The position numbers and the translations under genes were made by a program. A model generated the notes under the pieces. The model was given only the letters and a program-made list of their open reading frames with translations. It was not told the DNA's origin and ran no database searches. Below are positions 22,754-31,735 of a stretch of 37,191 nt of DNA, piece by piece (position 1 is the stretch's first letter; each line of letters begins with the position of its first letter). Origin of the DNA: a virus; the IMG/VR virus record IMGVR_UViG_3300032288_000806, positions 1-37,191 of that record, one strand, 5' to 3'.

Positions 22754-23149
22754 ATGACTCTTCCTAATGGTGCCGGCGGCTATCAAGTCGGTGACGGCAA
22801 TCTCGGCGAAGTTACTCTGTCAACTTCAGCTATCCCTACTGCGTACACCGCAGCAGCAACACTAACCACTGGCGATTTGGCTGGCGGCGCAGTTGTGTAC
22901 ACGTCGAGCAGCACTGCTGACCTCGCACTTCCTGCTGTTAGCGTTGTTAATGCTGACATCAGCAGCGCAAAAGTTAACTCGTCGTTTGACTTTGCTTTGG
23001 TCGCTACCAGCACTGGCGTTCCTACCATCACGGCAGGCACTGGCTGGACGTTGGTCGGCGTTGGCACAGGCGTTGCATCGCGCAGCGTACTGTTCCGTGC
23101 TGTTAAAACCAGCGCGACAACGTACAACCTGTACCGCATCGCTGGCTAA
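22754..23149 (+). CDS. Putative head decoration protein
   Basis: The 131-residue protein is rich in Ala, Thr, Ser, Val and Gly and predicted all-beta (VVYTSSSTADLALPAVSV, TITAGTGWTLVGVGTG). It follows the coat gene and has its own strong AAAGGA site and a hairpin on each side, as expected for an abundant virion protein. The role in decorating or cementing the head is inferred. Confidence 0.65.
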   Translation: MTLPNGAGGYQVGDGNLGEVTLSTSAIPTAYTAAATLTTGDLAGGAVVYTSSSTADLALPAVSVVNADISSAKVNSSFDFALVATSTGVPTITAGTGWTLVGVGTGVASRSVLFRAVKTSATTYNLYRIAG

Positions 23150-23155
23150 TAGGTT

Positions 23156-23177
23156 TGCCCCGGCTACGGTCGGGGCA
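23156..23177 (+). other. Gene-end hairpin after putative decoration gene
   Basis: TGCCCCG (23156-23162) pairs perfectly with CGGGGCA (23171-23177) across eight bases. TCCTTTT follows, so weak termination is possible. It resembles the hairpins at 22709-22730 and 23619-23638 in position relative to gene ends. Confidence 0.6.
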
Positions 23178-23197
23178 TCCTTTTCAGGAGAAAACTA

Positions 23198-23611
23198 ATG
23201 GCTAACAGCAAATCTATCGGTGTTGCTTTCCTCGACCAAGACATCCGCGGTGCGGATTTTGTGTATGCGGACGGCGAAATCGGATACACCGCCGCTGCAC
23301 GCGGCGCGGTTACGCAAGAGACAAGCAAGTCAACCGCAATCACGCTGAACAAATCAGCGGGGACTGTGACGATGAACGCCGCGGCTCTAGGCGCTACCAC
23401 ATCAGTAAACTTTACGCTGAACAACAGCACGATTTCCGCAGGTGATGCAGTCATCGTGTCGTTTGTTAGCGGTGCGGCCACACCCGGCTCGTACACGTTG
23501 TGGGTTACTGGTCTGACAACCGGCTCCGCGACGCTTACTCTCCGTAACATTACTGGGGGTAGCTTGAGCGAAGCTGTCGTGTTCAACTTCGTAATTGTTC
23601 ACGCGCTTTAA
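23198..23611 (+). CDS. Putative virion surface protein
   Basis: The 137-residue protein has an N-terminal segment (SIGVAFLDQDIRGADFVYAD) and an Ig-like beta region (SVNFTLNNSTISAGDAVIVS, GSYTLWVTGLTTGSATLTLR). The pattern suggests a domain exposed on the capsid or a head fibre. It is preceded by TCAGGAG and flanked by gene-end hairpins. The assignment rests on composition and position. Confidence 0.62.
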   Translation: MANSKSIGVAFLDQDIRGADFVYADGEIGYTAAARGAVTQETSKSTAITLNKSAGTVTMNAAALGATTSVNFTLNNSTISAGDAVIVSFVSGAATPGSYTLWVTGLTTGSATLTLRNITGGSLSEAVVFNFVIVHAL

Positions 23612-23618
23612 CTAATCT

Positions 23619-23638
23619 GGGCGGCTTTCGGGCCGTCC
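23619..23638 (+). other. Gene-end hairpin
   Basis: GGGCGGC (23619-23625) pairs with GCCGTCC (23632-23638), with one G-T pair, across six bases. ATTTTA follows, giving at most a weak terminator. It is the third hairpin in a row at the end of a structural gene. Confidence 0.55.
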
Positions 23639-23654
23639 ATTTTACGGAGTTTTT

Positions 23655-23834
23655 ATGGCTGTTATCTATCTTGTCCACGACATCCACGGCGCAAAGGTCG
23701 CTATATCGGAAGAAGAAGCCCGCGCGGATGAAGACTTTGGGTGGGAAAGATACTATCCTGACGCGCCTGTAGCTGCTATAGTCAACGAAATGCCGGCGCG
23801 CACTGGCCGCCGCCGCACAACGCAGGAAGACTAA
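23655..23834 (+). CDS. Small conserved-looking protein, 59 residues
   Basis: The frame MAVIYLVHDIHGAKVAISEE continues with DFGWERYYPDAP and ends in an arginine-rich tail (ARTGRRRTTQED). Small proteins with a VIYL-x2-(P/I)HG-x-KVAISE pattern occur beside the neck genes of similar phages in my recollection, without known function. ACGGAG precedes the ATG. It ends three bases before the gp4-like gene. Confidence 0.75.
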   Translation: MAVIYLVHDIHGAKVAISEEEARADEDFGWERYYPDAPVAAIVNEMPARTGRRRTTQED

Positions 23835-23837
23835 ACG

Positions 23838-24548
23838 ATGGAAACGGCTGGGGACATAATCAACGGTTCGCTTAGGCTTCTAGGCGTTCTGGCAGAAGGC
23901 GAAACTCCCTCGGCTGAAACGTCGCAAGACGCCTTGCGCGCTATGGACCAGATGATTGATAGCTGGAACACCGAGCGCCTGTCCGTTTTCGCTACGCAAG
24001 ATCAGATATTCACATGGCCTGCCGGCGAACTGTCGCGCACGCTTGGTCCTAGCGGCGACTTTGTGGGCAACCGCCCTATCCTGCTTGAAGACAGCACATA
24101 TTTCAAAGACCCCGGCACTGGCGTTAGCTACGGCATCAAATTTATTAACCAGCAGCAGTATAACGGCATTGCGGTTAAGACGGTAACATCTACGTTTCCG
24201 CAGGTCATCTTCGTCAACAACACGTATCCCGACGTGGAGATGTACGTTTACCCGCGCCCGACGCGCGCTCTGGAATGGCATTTCATTTCGGTCGAAGAAC
24301 TGACGCAGCCGGCGACGCTGGCAACAGTCCTGCATTTCCCGCCCGGCTATCTGCGTGCGTTCCGCTACAACCTAGCCTGCGAACTAGCCCCTGAGTTTGG
24401 TGTTGAGCCATCGCCGCAAGTCCAGCGTATAGCTATGACATCTAAGCGCAACCTGAAGCGCATCAACAACCCAGATGACATCATGTCGATGCCATACAGC
24501 ATTGTGGCTACACGCCAGCGGTATAACATCTTCGCAGGAAACTACTAA
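23838..24548 (+). CDS. P22 gp4-like tail accessory factor
   Basis: The 236-residue protein starts with METAGDIINGSLRLLGVLAE and continues with an ALRAMDQMIDSWNTE helix and TWPAGE, the pattern of P22 gp4-type proteins. These bind below the portal ring, close the filled head and form the site for the tail fibres. The C-terminal region (RIAMTSKRNLKRINNPDDIM) is helical and basic. It overlaps the gp10-like gene by one base. In P22, gp4 also has muramidase activity, which cannot be judged here. Confidence 0.88.
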   Translation: METAGDIINGSLRLLGVLAEGETPSAETSQDALRAMDQMIDSWNTERLSVFATQDQIFTWPAGELSRTLGPSGDFVGNRPILLEDSTYFKDPGTGVSYGIKFINQQQYNGIAVKTVTSTFPQVIFVNNTYPDVEMYVYPRPTRALEWHFISVEELTQPATLATVLHFPPGYLRAFRYNLACELAPEFGVEPSPQVQRIAMTSKRNLKRINNPDDIMSMPYSIVATRQRYNIFAGNY

Positions 24549-26080
24549 TGAAGACGCCCATACTGGGCAGCGCGTATGTGGCCCGTTCAGTAAACGCTGC
24601 TGACGCGCGCATGATAAATATGTTCCCGGAAGTCGTACCGGAAGGCGGCATGGAGCCTGCGTTCCTACAGCGTTGCCCCGGCTTGCAGCTTCAACAGGTT
24701 GTTGGGGAAGGCCCGATCCGCGGGCTGTGGGCGCACCAGACGCGCGGTGATGACTTCTACGTCGTATCCGGCTTTGAAGTCTACAAGCTGTCCAGCCTAA
24801 CCGGAACGCCGATTAAGCTAGGCGACGTAACCGGCACAGGCCCAGTATCCATCGCCGACAACGGTACGCAGATATTCTTCGCCTGCAATCCTGACGCGTT
24901 TATTTACGACGAGTCAACCGACACGTTTGGGCAAATCACCGACCCTGACTTCCCCGGCGCGGTCACCGTCGGCTATCTAGACGGCTATTTCGTGTTCAAC
25001 GAACCAAACAGCCAGAAGATTTGGGTGACGCAGCTTTACGACGGCTTCCAGATTGACCCGCTAGAGTTTGCCAGCGCCGAAGGTAGCCCTGATGGCGTCG
25101 TCGGCCTGCTGGTAGACCACCGTGAATGCTGGGTATTCGGCACGGACTCCACCGAAGTGTGGTACAACTCCGGCGGCCTAGACTTCCCGCTTTCGCCGAT
25201 ACAAGGCGCGTTTAACGAAATCGGTTGCGCTGCGCCGCACTCTATCGCCAAGATGGACAACACTGTGTTCTGGCTGGGCGCTGACGCCCGCGGGCAGGGC
25301 GTTGTTTACAGAGCCGCTGGATATAACGCACAGCGCGTGTCCACACACGCGATTGAATGGCGCATCCAAAACTATCTAAACATGAGCGACGCTGTAGGGT
25401 ACACCTACCAGCAGGACGGCCACGCGTTCTACGTCCTGTCGTTCCCGTCCGCTGACGAGACGTGGGTGTTCGACGCATCCACTGGCGCATGGCACCAGCG
25501 GTCATCATATTCCGCCATCGCGCCGTCTGAAGGCGCGTTCGAGGCCGAATCGTTTTATTCCGGCGCATATTACGTCGTGCAACCAATTACAGCTTCCGGC
25601 AACAGCGGTGTGTTCTCGCGTCACCGCAGCAACTGCCAGTGTAACTTCCAAGGCAATATCATTGTCGGCGACTACGCTAACGGAAACGTCTACACGTTTG
25701 AACTAAATGTTTTTGAAGACAACGGGATCGCGCAGCGTTGGTTGCGGTCGTGGCGCGCGCTGCCGACAGGCCAAAACAATCTTCGCCGTACAGCAAACCA
25801 CTCCTTGCAGCTTGAGTGCGAAACGGGCGTCGGCCTGAACACCGGCCAAGGGAGCGACCCGCAAGCCATGCTTCGCTGGTCCGACGACGGCGGCCACACA
25901 TGGTCTAACGAACACTGGGCGTCTATGGGCAAGATCGGTGCAACTGGCACCCGCGTCATGTGGCGCCGACTTGGCATGACGCAGAAGCTGCGCGACCGCG
26001 TCTACGAAGTGTCCGGCAGTGACCCTGTCCGCATCTACCTAACCGGCGCTGAACTGCTGTTGAGCGGCACAAATGCCTAA
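24548..26080 (+). CDS. P22 gp10-like DNA stabilisation (tail hub) protein
   Basis: The 510-residue protein begins MKTPILGSAYVARSVNAADA followed by INMFPEVVPEGG, the hallmark of gp10-type proteins that seal the neck below gp4. The body is a long beta-propeller-like series (LWAHQTRGDDFYVVSGFEVY, VGLLVDHRECWVFGTDSTEV, VFWLGADARGQGVVYRA). The length is close to the P22 protein. It overlaps the following gene by 8 bases. Confidence 0.9.
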   Translation: MKTPILGSAYVARSVNAADARMINMFPEVVPEGGMEPAFLQRCPGLQLQQVVGEGPIRGLWAHQTRGDDFYVVSGFEVYKLSSLTGTPIKLGDVTGTGPVSIADNGTQIFFACNPDAFIYDESTDTFGQITDPDFPGAVTVGYLDGYFVFNEPNSQKIWVTQLYDGFQIDPLEFASAEGSPDGVVGLLVDHRECWVFGTDSTEVWYNSGGLDFPLSPIQGAFNEIGCAAPHSIAKMDNTVFWLGADARGQGVVYRAAGYNAQRVSTHAIEWRIQNYLNMSDAVGYTYQQDGHAFYVLSFPSADETWVFDASTGAWHQRSSYSAIAPSEGAFEAESFYSGAYYVVQPITASGNSGVFSRHRSNCQCNFQGNIIVGDYANGNVYTFELNVFEDNGIAQRWLRSWRALPTGQNNLRRTANHSLQLECETGVGLNTGQGSDPQAMLRWSDDGGHTWSNEHWASMGKIGATGTRVMWRRLGMTQKLRDRVYEVSGSDPVRIYLTGAELLLSGTNA

Positions 26081-26720
26081 CGACCAACTCACCCGTATCC
26101 CCGCCGCCCGCGTCCCGATTACGGATGCGGAAAACGGTACGGTAACGCGTGAGTGGTATAGGTATCTGTTTAACCTCTTTACGCTGGTGGGTGGCGGCCA
26201 AGCTAACTCAGCCGCCAGTTCGTCTTTCGGGCAAGACTTAGCGCCGGCCTATACGCCGCAAGTTGATGCTAAACGTCACGGCGTGTTCTTCGACACCACC
26301 ACGCAGTCCGCTGCTGTTATCAACACCGCGTATCCAATCACAATTAACTCCACAAGCATAACTGACGGCGTCTACATCGGCACGCCTACATCGCGTGTGT
26401 ATGTGGACCGCATAGGTACGTACAACTTTCAGTTTTCTATCCAGCTTATCAAAACGTCTGCCAGCGCCAAACACGTCTATATTTGGTACAGGGTAAACGG
26501 CGCCGACGCGGCAAACTCAGCAACCAAAGTGACGTTGGTCGGAAATAACGCAGCAGTTGTCGCCGCATGGAACTTTGTGATAGAGTTAAACGCAGGTGAT
26601 TATTTTGAACTGGTTTGGTCTACAGATGATACAGACTGCCAAATTTACGCTCAGGGGGCTAGCGCCCCTGTACCCGCAATTCCGTCCGTCATCCTGACGG
26701 TTACTGATAACATTAATTGA
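26073..26720 (+). CDS. Tail protein with jelly-roll-like C-terminus
   Basis: The 215-residue protein starts with PNDQLTRIPAARVPITDAEN and TREWYRYLFNLFTLVGG, an N-terminal adaptor found in tail proteins of podovirus-like phages. The C-terminal 120 residues (DRIGTYNFQFSIQLIKTS, WNFVIELNAGDYFELVWS) look like a C1q/TNF-type jelly roll, a fold used in trimeric receptor-binding tips. It lies where P22 has the gp26 needle gene, so it may form the tail needle or its tip, though no coiled-coil shaft is visible. Confidence 0.7.
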   Translation: MPNDQLTRIPAARVPITDAENGTVTREWYRYLFNLFTLVGGGQANSAASSSFGQDLAPAYTPQVDAKRHGVFFDTTTQSAAVINTAYPITINSTSITDGVYIGTPTSRVYVDRIGTYNFQFSIQLIKTSASAKHVYIWYRVNGADAANSATKVTLVGNNAAVVAAWNFVIELNAGDYFELVWSTDDTDCQIYAQGASAPVPAIPSVILTVTDNIN

Positions 26721-26729
26721 GGTCTGATC

Positions 26730-27521
26730 ATGGCTGTTCTTGCTCCACAACCTAAAGCGCAATTCTTCGACGCCAGCGGCACTCCGCTGGTTGGCGGTAA
26801 GGTCTTTACCTATGCAGCCGGTACGACAACGCCGCTGGCTACGTATACGGATGCGTCGGCAGCTACGCCAAACACCAACCCTGTCATTCTAGACTCCCGC
26901 GGCGAATGTAACCTGTGGTTCTCTAACGCGACCAGCTACAAAGTGGTGTTGAAAAACGCCACTGACGAACTGCAATGGACCGTCGATAACATTGCGACCT
27001 ACGGCACCATCGCCAGCCAAAACTCCAACAACGTGGCTATAACCGGCGGTACGATCAGCGGCGTCACAATCACAACGTCCACTATCACCGGCGACATATC
27101 GGGCAACGCAGGCACCGTGACGAACGGCGTTTATCTGAACGCAGTGCAGACGCTGACAAACAAGACCATCACAGGTCTGGCGTCGGCATCAACGGTCAAA
27201 GACAGCCTCGGTACGGATTACACTATCGGCTTCCGTAGCATTCCGCAAAGCCTGAACACGACCGCTGCGGCGTCGGACGTCGGAAAGCATCTGTTTGTTT
27301 CCGCTACGACCACAGTTCCGTCGGGCGTGTTTGTGGCCGGCAACGAGTTTCTCGTTGTCAACAGCAGCGCCAGCACCATTACGCTGACGCAGGGCGCTGG
27401 CACGACGCTGCGGCTTGGCGGCACTGCGACCACAGGCAACCGCACCATCGCAGCCTACGGCGTCGCTAGCGTTCTTTGTACCGGCACAGAAACATTCTAT
27501 GTCACCGGCAACGTAACCTGA
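26730..27521 (+). CDS. Tail fibre protein
   Basis: The N-terminal 95 residues (LAPQPKAQFFDASGTPLVGG, FTYAAGTTTPLATYTDAS, NPVILDSRGECNLWF) form the virion-attachment domain known from many phage tail fibres and spikes. A short repeat shaft follows (NNVAITGGTISGVTITTSTI, TNGVYLNAVQTLTNKTI). The C-terminal 80 residues form a small beta domain (TITLTQGAGTTLRL). With 263 residues it is short for a fibre and has no enzymatic domain. It probably works with the glycine-rich adhesin at 17325. Confidence 0.82.
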   Translation: MAVLAPQPKAQFFDASGTPLVGGKVFTYAAGTTTPLATYTDASAATPNTNPVILDSRGECNLWFSNATSYKVVLKNATDELQWTVDNIATYGTIASQNSNNVAITGGTISGVTITTSTITGDISGNAGTVTNGVYLNAVQTLTNKTITGLASASTVKDSLGTDYTIGFRSIPQSLNTTAAASDVGKHLFVSATTTVPSGVFVAGNEFLVVNSSASTITLTQGAGTTLRLGGTATTGNRTIAAYGVASVLCTGTETFYVTGNVT

Positions 27522-27533
27522 TAGGACCGGCTC

Positions 27534-27872
27534 ATGCCAATTATCGCAGTAAACATCATCCCTGCTAAGAACATGGAAAACGCCGATACTGTGCAGTATG
27601 TGTCGCCAAGCAGCACCACGACTATCATTGACAAGTTTACCGCGACTAACTTCAGCAGCGGCATGGTCAACGTAAGCGTCAACTTGGCCGCGGTCAGCGA
27701 AGCGACCGGCAACAGCAACCTGATTGTCCAGACGCGGACGCTGCAACCCGGCGAGACATACACCTTTCCAGAAATCGTAGGCCACATCCTGCCGTCCGGC
27801 GGGTATGTTTCGACGCTTGCGTCGGCAGCAGCCGCAGTCAACCTGCGCGCGTCTGGCCGCGAAATCAGCTAA
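27534..27872 (+). CDS. Hypothetical virion-associated protein
   Basis: The 112-residue beta-rich protein (VQYVSPSSTTTIIDKFTATN, LIVQTRTLQPGETYTFPEI) resembles small phage proteins found after fibre genes. It has no membrane segment or catalytic motif. It may be a fibre chaperone or a minor virion protein. Its stop overlaps the ATG of the next gene by one base. Confidence 0.7.
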   Translation: MPIIAVNIIPAKNMENADTVQYVSPSSTTTIIDKFTATNFSSGMVNVSVNLAAVSEATGNSNLIVQTRTLQPGETYTFPEIVGHILPSGGYVSTLASAAAAVNLRASGREIS

Positions 27873-28291
27873 TGCTGGAGCGTAGCTACGACACTGCGTT
27901 TATTAACAAGGTCGTAAACGATCCTGCGGTAAGGCCGTATGTTGGTGGCGGCGTTGACGGCGACATAGACACACAGATACTTGTTGACAATCCTGACAAC
28001 TGGTTTCTGATGGGCGAACACGGCGGTTTTCTGTTTAGCGGAACTGCCCCCGGCGTCCGCGAAGTACACACGTTTATCTTGCCTAGCGGGCGCGGCGAAT
28101 GGGCCGCTGCCGCAAGGGCAAAAGCTATTGAATATCTGCGCGACCACGGCACGGAAAAGCTGTGGACTAAAATCGAGCCAGATAGTAAACACGTAATAAG
28201 CTATGCCCTTGAAGGGGGTATGCAAATCACTGACGAAATGGTAGAGTTGTTCGGTACACTTTATCAAATTTACCGGATGGAGTTAAACTAA
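27872..28291 (+). CDS. P22 gp14-like protein (DUF2824), GNAT-type fold candidate
   Basis: The 139-residue protein (LERSYDTAFINKVVNDPAVR, WFLMGEHGGFLFSG, REVHTFILPSGRGEWAAAAR) matches in layout the DUF2824 family that includes P22 gp14. It has the strand order of acetyltransferase-like proteins. As in P22 it lies directly before the ejection-protein genes, where gp14 is required for particle maturation or DNA delivery. An acyl-CoA binding loop is not obvious. It overlaps both neighbours by one base. Confidence 0.72.
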   Translation: MLERSYDTAFINKVVNDPAVRPYVGGGVDGDIDTQILVDNPDNWFLMGEHGGFLFSGTAPGVREVHTFILPSGRGEWAAAARAKAIEYLRDHGTEKLWTKIEPDSKHVISYALEGGMQITDEMVELFGTLYQIYRMELN

Positions 28292-29880
28292 TGCCAATCG
28301 CACCTGTAGTCGGCGCAGCGTTAATCGGCGGGACCGCTGCCGTCGCGGGGGGCGTTATGGCTAGTAACGCGTCTAAAAAAGCCGCTAATGCTCAGGCTCA
28401 AGCAGCTACTGCGGCAGCGCAGTCGCAGGAGCGCGCAGCAGCGTTGGCAGTAGAGGCGCAGCGTACCGGATCGGCTGAAGCTGTTGCAGCGGCAAAAGAA
28501 GCAGCCGCCACAGCGCAGCAGGCGCAGAATGAGGCAAATTTTCAAGCGCAGAATCTGGAGCGCCTGCGCTACGACGAAACGCGCATTGCGGACCAGACGG
28601 CGTTCACCGGCGCCCAAAAAGCCGCGGACACGGGTTTCGACGCTGCTCAAGCTGCATACCGGACTTCGTTCGCCGACGCACAGGCGGCGGCGGATGCGGG
28701 CTTTGGTACAGCATTAGCCGACGCCAACAGGGGTTTCGACACCGCCCTAGCTGACACCACTAGGGGTTTTGACGAGGCTCAAACTGCCGCGGAACTAGGC
28801 TACACCACCGCTGAAGATGCTTACAGACAAGCGTACCAGCGGCAGGGCGAATTTCAAGACCCGTTTATAAGAAGCGGCCTTACCGCCCAAGAGCAGATTA
28901 TGCAGCTTATGGGTCTGGGCGGCGATGTAAACGCTGCCAATTACGGCCAATACGCACGCGCTTTTGGTGCCGACCAGTTCGAGCAAGACCCCGGCTATGC
29001 TTTCCGTCAGTCGGAAGGCTTGAAAGGTCTAGAGCGTTCAGCATCCGCCCGTGGCGGCATATTGTCTGGCGGCGCGCTGAAGAATATCCAGCGGTTCGGC
29101 CAAGACTTAGCCAGCCAAGAATATCAAAACGCGTTCAACCGTTACCAGACTGAACGCGCCGCGCGCCTTAACACGCTTGGCGGTTTGGCATCCGCGGGCC
29201 AGTCAGCATCAAATGTCATGACGGGCGCCGCAGGGCAGCTTGGGTCAAACAGCGCGGCAAACGCTTTGGCGCGGGCGCAAGCGACATCGGCAAACTCTAT
29301 AGGCCGCGGCGCCGCAACAAGCAATATCGCTACAAACCGCGCGGCAACGACCGGCGGTCTTGCTATCAATCGCGGTCAATCCGCAGCAGCAAATGCTTTG
29401 GGGCTTGGGCAAGCAACAGCAGGAACCGCCTTGGGCCGTGCTAACACGACCGCCCAAAACCTTATGGCCCAGAACGAGGCGACCAGAGCAAACAACGCGG
29501 CGTATTACGGTAATTTAGGTAGCCTTACGTTGGCCCGCGGCCAGAACACCGCGCAGAACGCATACAACGTAGCCAATGCTGTTTCAGGCGGTGCCATGAA
29601 CTTGGCGAATGCCGCGTCGCAAGGGGCTTACAATGTCGGCAATGCACAGGCCACAGGCGCGATGAACACCGGCGCAGCCCGTGCGTCAGGCTACATCGGC
29701 CAAGCCAACGCGCTTAACAACGCTTTGGGCCAAGTCGCTGGTATGGCTATGCAGGCGCCACTGAACAACGCCATGATGAAATACTACGCTAACAATACCC
29801 CGTCAGCGCCCGCGGCGCCAAGCGGCGGCGGTTTTGGCTCTAGCACGGGCTTCTATCTGCCCGGCATCCCAAGGAACTAA
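28291..29880 (+). CDS. Ejection (internal virion) protein, gp7/gp20-like, with hendecad repeats
   Basis: The 529-residue protein is rich in alanine. Residues 5-25 form a glycine-zipper-like hydrophobic segment (PVVGAALIGGTAAVAGGVMA). Residues 103-179 are seven consecutive 11-residue repeats of the form x-G-F-x-x-A-x-x-A-x-x. The segment around 230-280 (QDPGYAFRQSEGLKGLERSA, GGILSGGALKNIQRFGQDLA) is conserved in P22-like DNA-transfer proteins. The rest is Ala/Asn/Gly-rich, low complexity. Such proteins leave the head first and form a conduit through the host envelope. The role is well supported by family and position; which P22 protein it replaces is unsure. Confidence 0.82.
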   Translation: MPIAPVVGAALIGGTAAVAGGVMASNASKKAANAQAQAATAAAQSQERAAALAVEAQRTGSAEAVAAAKEAAATAQQAQNEANFQAQNLERLRYDETRIADQTAFTGAQKAADTGFDAAQAAYRTSFADAQAAADAGFGTALADANRGFDTALADTTRGFDEAQTAAELGYTTAEDAYRQAYQRQGEFQDPFIRSGLTAQEQIMQLMGLGGDVNAANYGQYARAFGADQFEQDPGYAFRQSEGLKGLERSASARGGILSGGALKNIQRFGQDLASQEYQNAFNRYQTERAARLNTLGGLASAGQSASNVMTGAAGQLGSNSAANALARAQATSANSIGRGAATSNIATNRAATTGGLAINRGQSAAANALGLGQATAGTALGRANTTAQNLMAQNEATRANNAAYYGNLGSLTLARGQNTAQNAYNVANAVSGGAMNLANAASQGAYNVGNAQATGAMNTGAARASGYIGQANALNNALGQVAGMAMQAPLNNAMMKYYANNTPSAPAAPSGGGFGSSTGFYLPGIPRN

Positions 29881-29884
29881 TGAT

Positions 29885-31735
29885 ATGGCAAACCAAATGA
29901 TAGCCCTTCAAGCGCGTAACCCACAGCTTCCCGATCCTTCGCGGGCAGCAGCGCAGTATGCGAACATGATGAACATGGCGTCGCAACAGCGCGCGTCGCA
30001 GCTTCAAAGTGAGCGTATCCGTCAGGAGATGGAATATGCCCGCGCTGGCGAAGCCCGCGCCGCAGAAACGCAGGTTCTCGACATACGCGGGAAACAGTTA
30101 GATAACGAAGATAAAGAACTGGCGCGGCTCTACAAGATGGGTGCTGCCATTTTAGAAACTGAAGACCCGCCCGCACGCGAAGCTGCATATCAGAATTTAC
30201 TGGGTTTGATAGGAACCACATCCCCGCAACTTGGCGCTACGATGCGTCAAGTCGCCAGCACGTTCAACCCTAACGTGCTACAGGCCGCGATGATGGAGAC
30301 TGAACAATATTTTAATAAAAAATACGCGACGCCAATAGCTAGTTTGGAAATCCGGGAGGACGGCACGCCAGTGTCCGTTCAAGTCGGTGGCCTTAACCCT
30401 GAGCAAAGGCCAATATTCGACGCACCAGAAACGCCGATGGCTGCACCGCGTGCGACGCCTACCGCACCGCAAGCTGCGCCTCCTTCGGGGCCGATACCCA
30501 CAGGTAAATTTGGAGAGACCCGCGTTATCCGCCCAGAGTCCATACCTCTCACGCCGGACCAGCAAGATCATATCCGCCGGATGCAAGAAGGACTGGGTAT
30601 GACAAATACGCCAGCGTCCTTCTCGCCGGGCGCAAGCGCAGGGCAGATGTCGCCAGACATGGTCCCCGCCATTCTTGACTCTGCAATCAACACTGGCGTC
30701 ATGGCGCAGATTGACCTTGATCAGATGTTGGCGCTGGCACCCCCGCAAGCCCGTCAGGGGATTATGGATGTAATCCGCGACAACAAGATTGCTCTGCAAG
30801 CCGACGCACCATCGTTGGCCGCCAGCGCAATGCCCCAGCAGCAGCCGCCAATGGCCCCTAACCCCGTGGGAAGACAGCAATCGCAGTCCGCTGTTATGCG
30901 TGGACAAGCACCACAGGCGTCGCTTGCCGATCTAGGTGGTCAGCCAGAGATGCAGAATGTAATGGCGCAAACGCAACCCCGCACAATTACAAGACTTCAG
31001 CAACGCACCCCAAATGTGTCACCAACCCCCGGCATTTACAACGTACCTACCGGACAGGTAGCAGCGACATCGCAGGCACAACGTCCGTCAAAGCAAGAAG
31101 TGTTCGATACAGAGTTGGCAAAAATTGAAGCGCAACGCAAGGCTGGCCCCCCGCCGTCAACTCCACAGCAGAAACGCGCACGTAAAACAGAAGTGGCGAA
31201 CGCATACACCAAAACGCAGACGCTGGTAGACCGAGCGTATGACCCGAAAGAAGGTATTGTTTCGCTTGCCCGTAAAATCAAATCGCTTTCGCCCGACCAA
31301 AAGGAAGCTATTACCGGTTTGAGTGGGTACATCCCTTCTTTCCGGGGGTCTACTAAAGAAGCGGACACGCTTATCGGCAACTTAAAAGGTATTGTCACTG
31401 CATTGGGTAAGGACACTGCCGCGGCTTCAGGCAACATTGGGCCTATGGCGGCGCAAGAGTGGAAAACCGTTGCGGACATGATCGCCGACCTTAAACTTGA
31501 AGGTATGACGCCGCGCGCGCTTGACGCCCAAATGGACCGTATTATCAGACAAGTTGACCTCGCAACCAATCTTGCTCAACGTGTGTACGACATTCAGTTC
31601 AGCGATGATATTAAAGAGTACCCTGAGTTTAGGGTAAGAGGGAATCCGTCCGCCAGAACAAAAACGCCGGTAGTTAAAGGTGGGTCTAGGATTTCGCCTG
31701 ACATTGACAAGATATTGAAGAGCCGCGGCATATGA
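29885..31735 (+). CDS. Second ejection-protein candidate
   Basis: The start is taken at 29885 (MANQMIALQARNPQLPDPSR), four bases after the previous stop and behind AAGGAAC; an open frame from 29834 lies inside the previous gene. The 616-residue protein has a helical N-terminal third (MASQQRASQLQSERIRQEME, a coiled coil), a Pro/Gln/Ala-rich middle likely disordered (about 190-430) and a helical C-terminal third. It lies where P22 has gp20. Its stop overlaps the next ATG (ATGA). Function is inferred from position. Confidence 0.72.
   Translation: MANQMIALQARNPQLPDPSRAAAQYANMMNMASQQRASQLQSERIRQEMEYARAGEARAAETQVLDIRGKQLDNEDKELARLYKMGAAILETEDPPAREAAYQNLLGLIGTTSPQLGATMRQVASTFNPNVLQAAMMETEQYFNKKYATPIASLEIREDGTPVSVQVGGLNPEQRPIFDAPETPMAAPRATPTAPQAAPPSGPIPTGKFGETRVIRPESIPLTPDQQDHIRRMQEGLGMTNTPASFSPGASAGQMSPDMVPAILDSAINTGVMAQIDLDQMLALAPPQARQGIMDVIRDNKIALQADAPSLAASAMPQQQPPMAPNPVGRQQSQSAVMRGQAPQASLADLGGQPEMQNVMAQTQPRTITRLQQRTPNVSPTPGIYNVPTGQVAATSQAQRPSKQEVFDTELAKIEAQRKAGPPPSTPQQKRARKTEVANAYTKTQTLVDRAYDPKEGIVSLARKIKSLSPDQKEAITGLSGYIPSFRGSTKEADTLIGNLKGIVTALGKDTAAASGNIGPMAAQEWKTVADMIADLKLEGMTPRALDAQMDRIIRQVDLATNLAQRVYDIQFSDDIKEYPEFRVRGNPSARTKTPVVKGGSRISPDIDKILKSRGI

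Noticed and set aside
27189-27785. Minus-strand frame of 198 residues opposite the tail fibre
   Set aside because: Shadow of the fibre gene with no start signal; it crosses two well-supported plus-strand genes.
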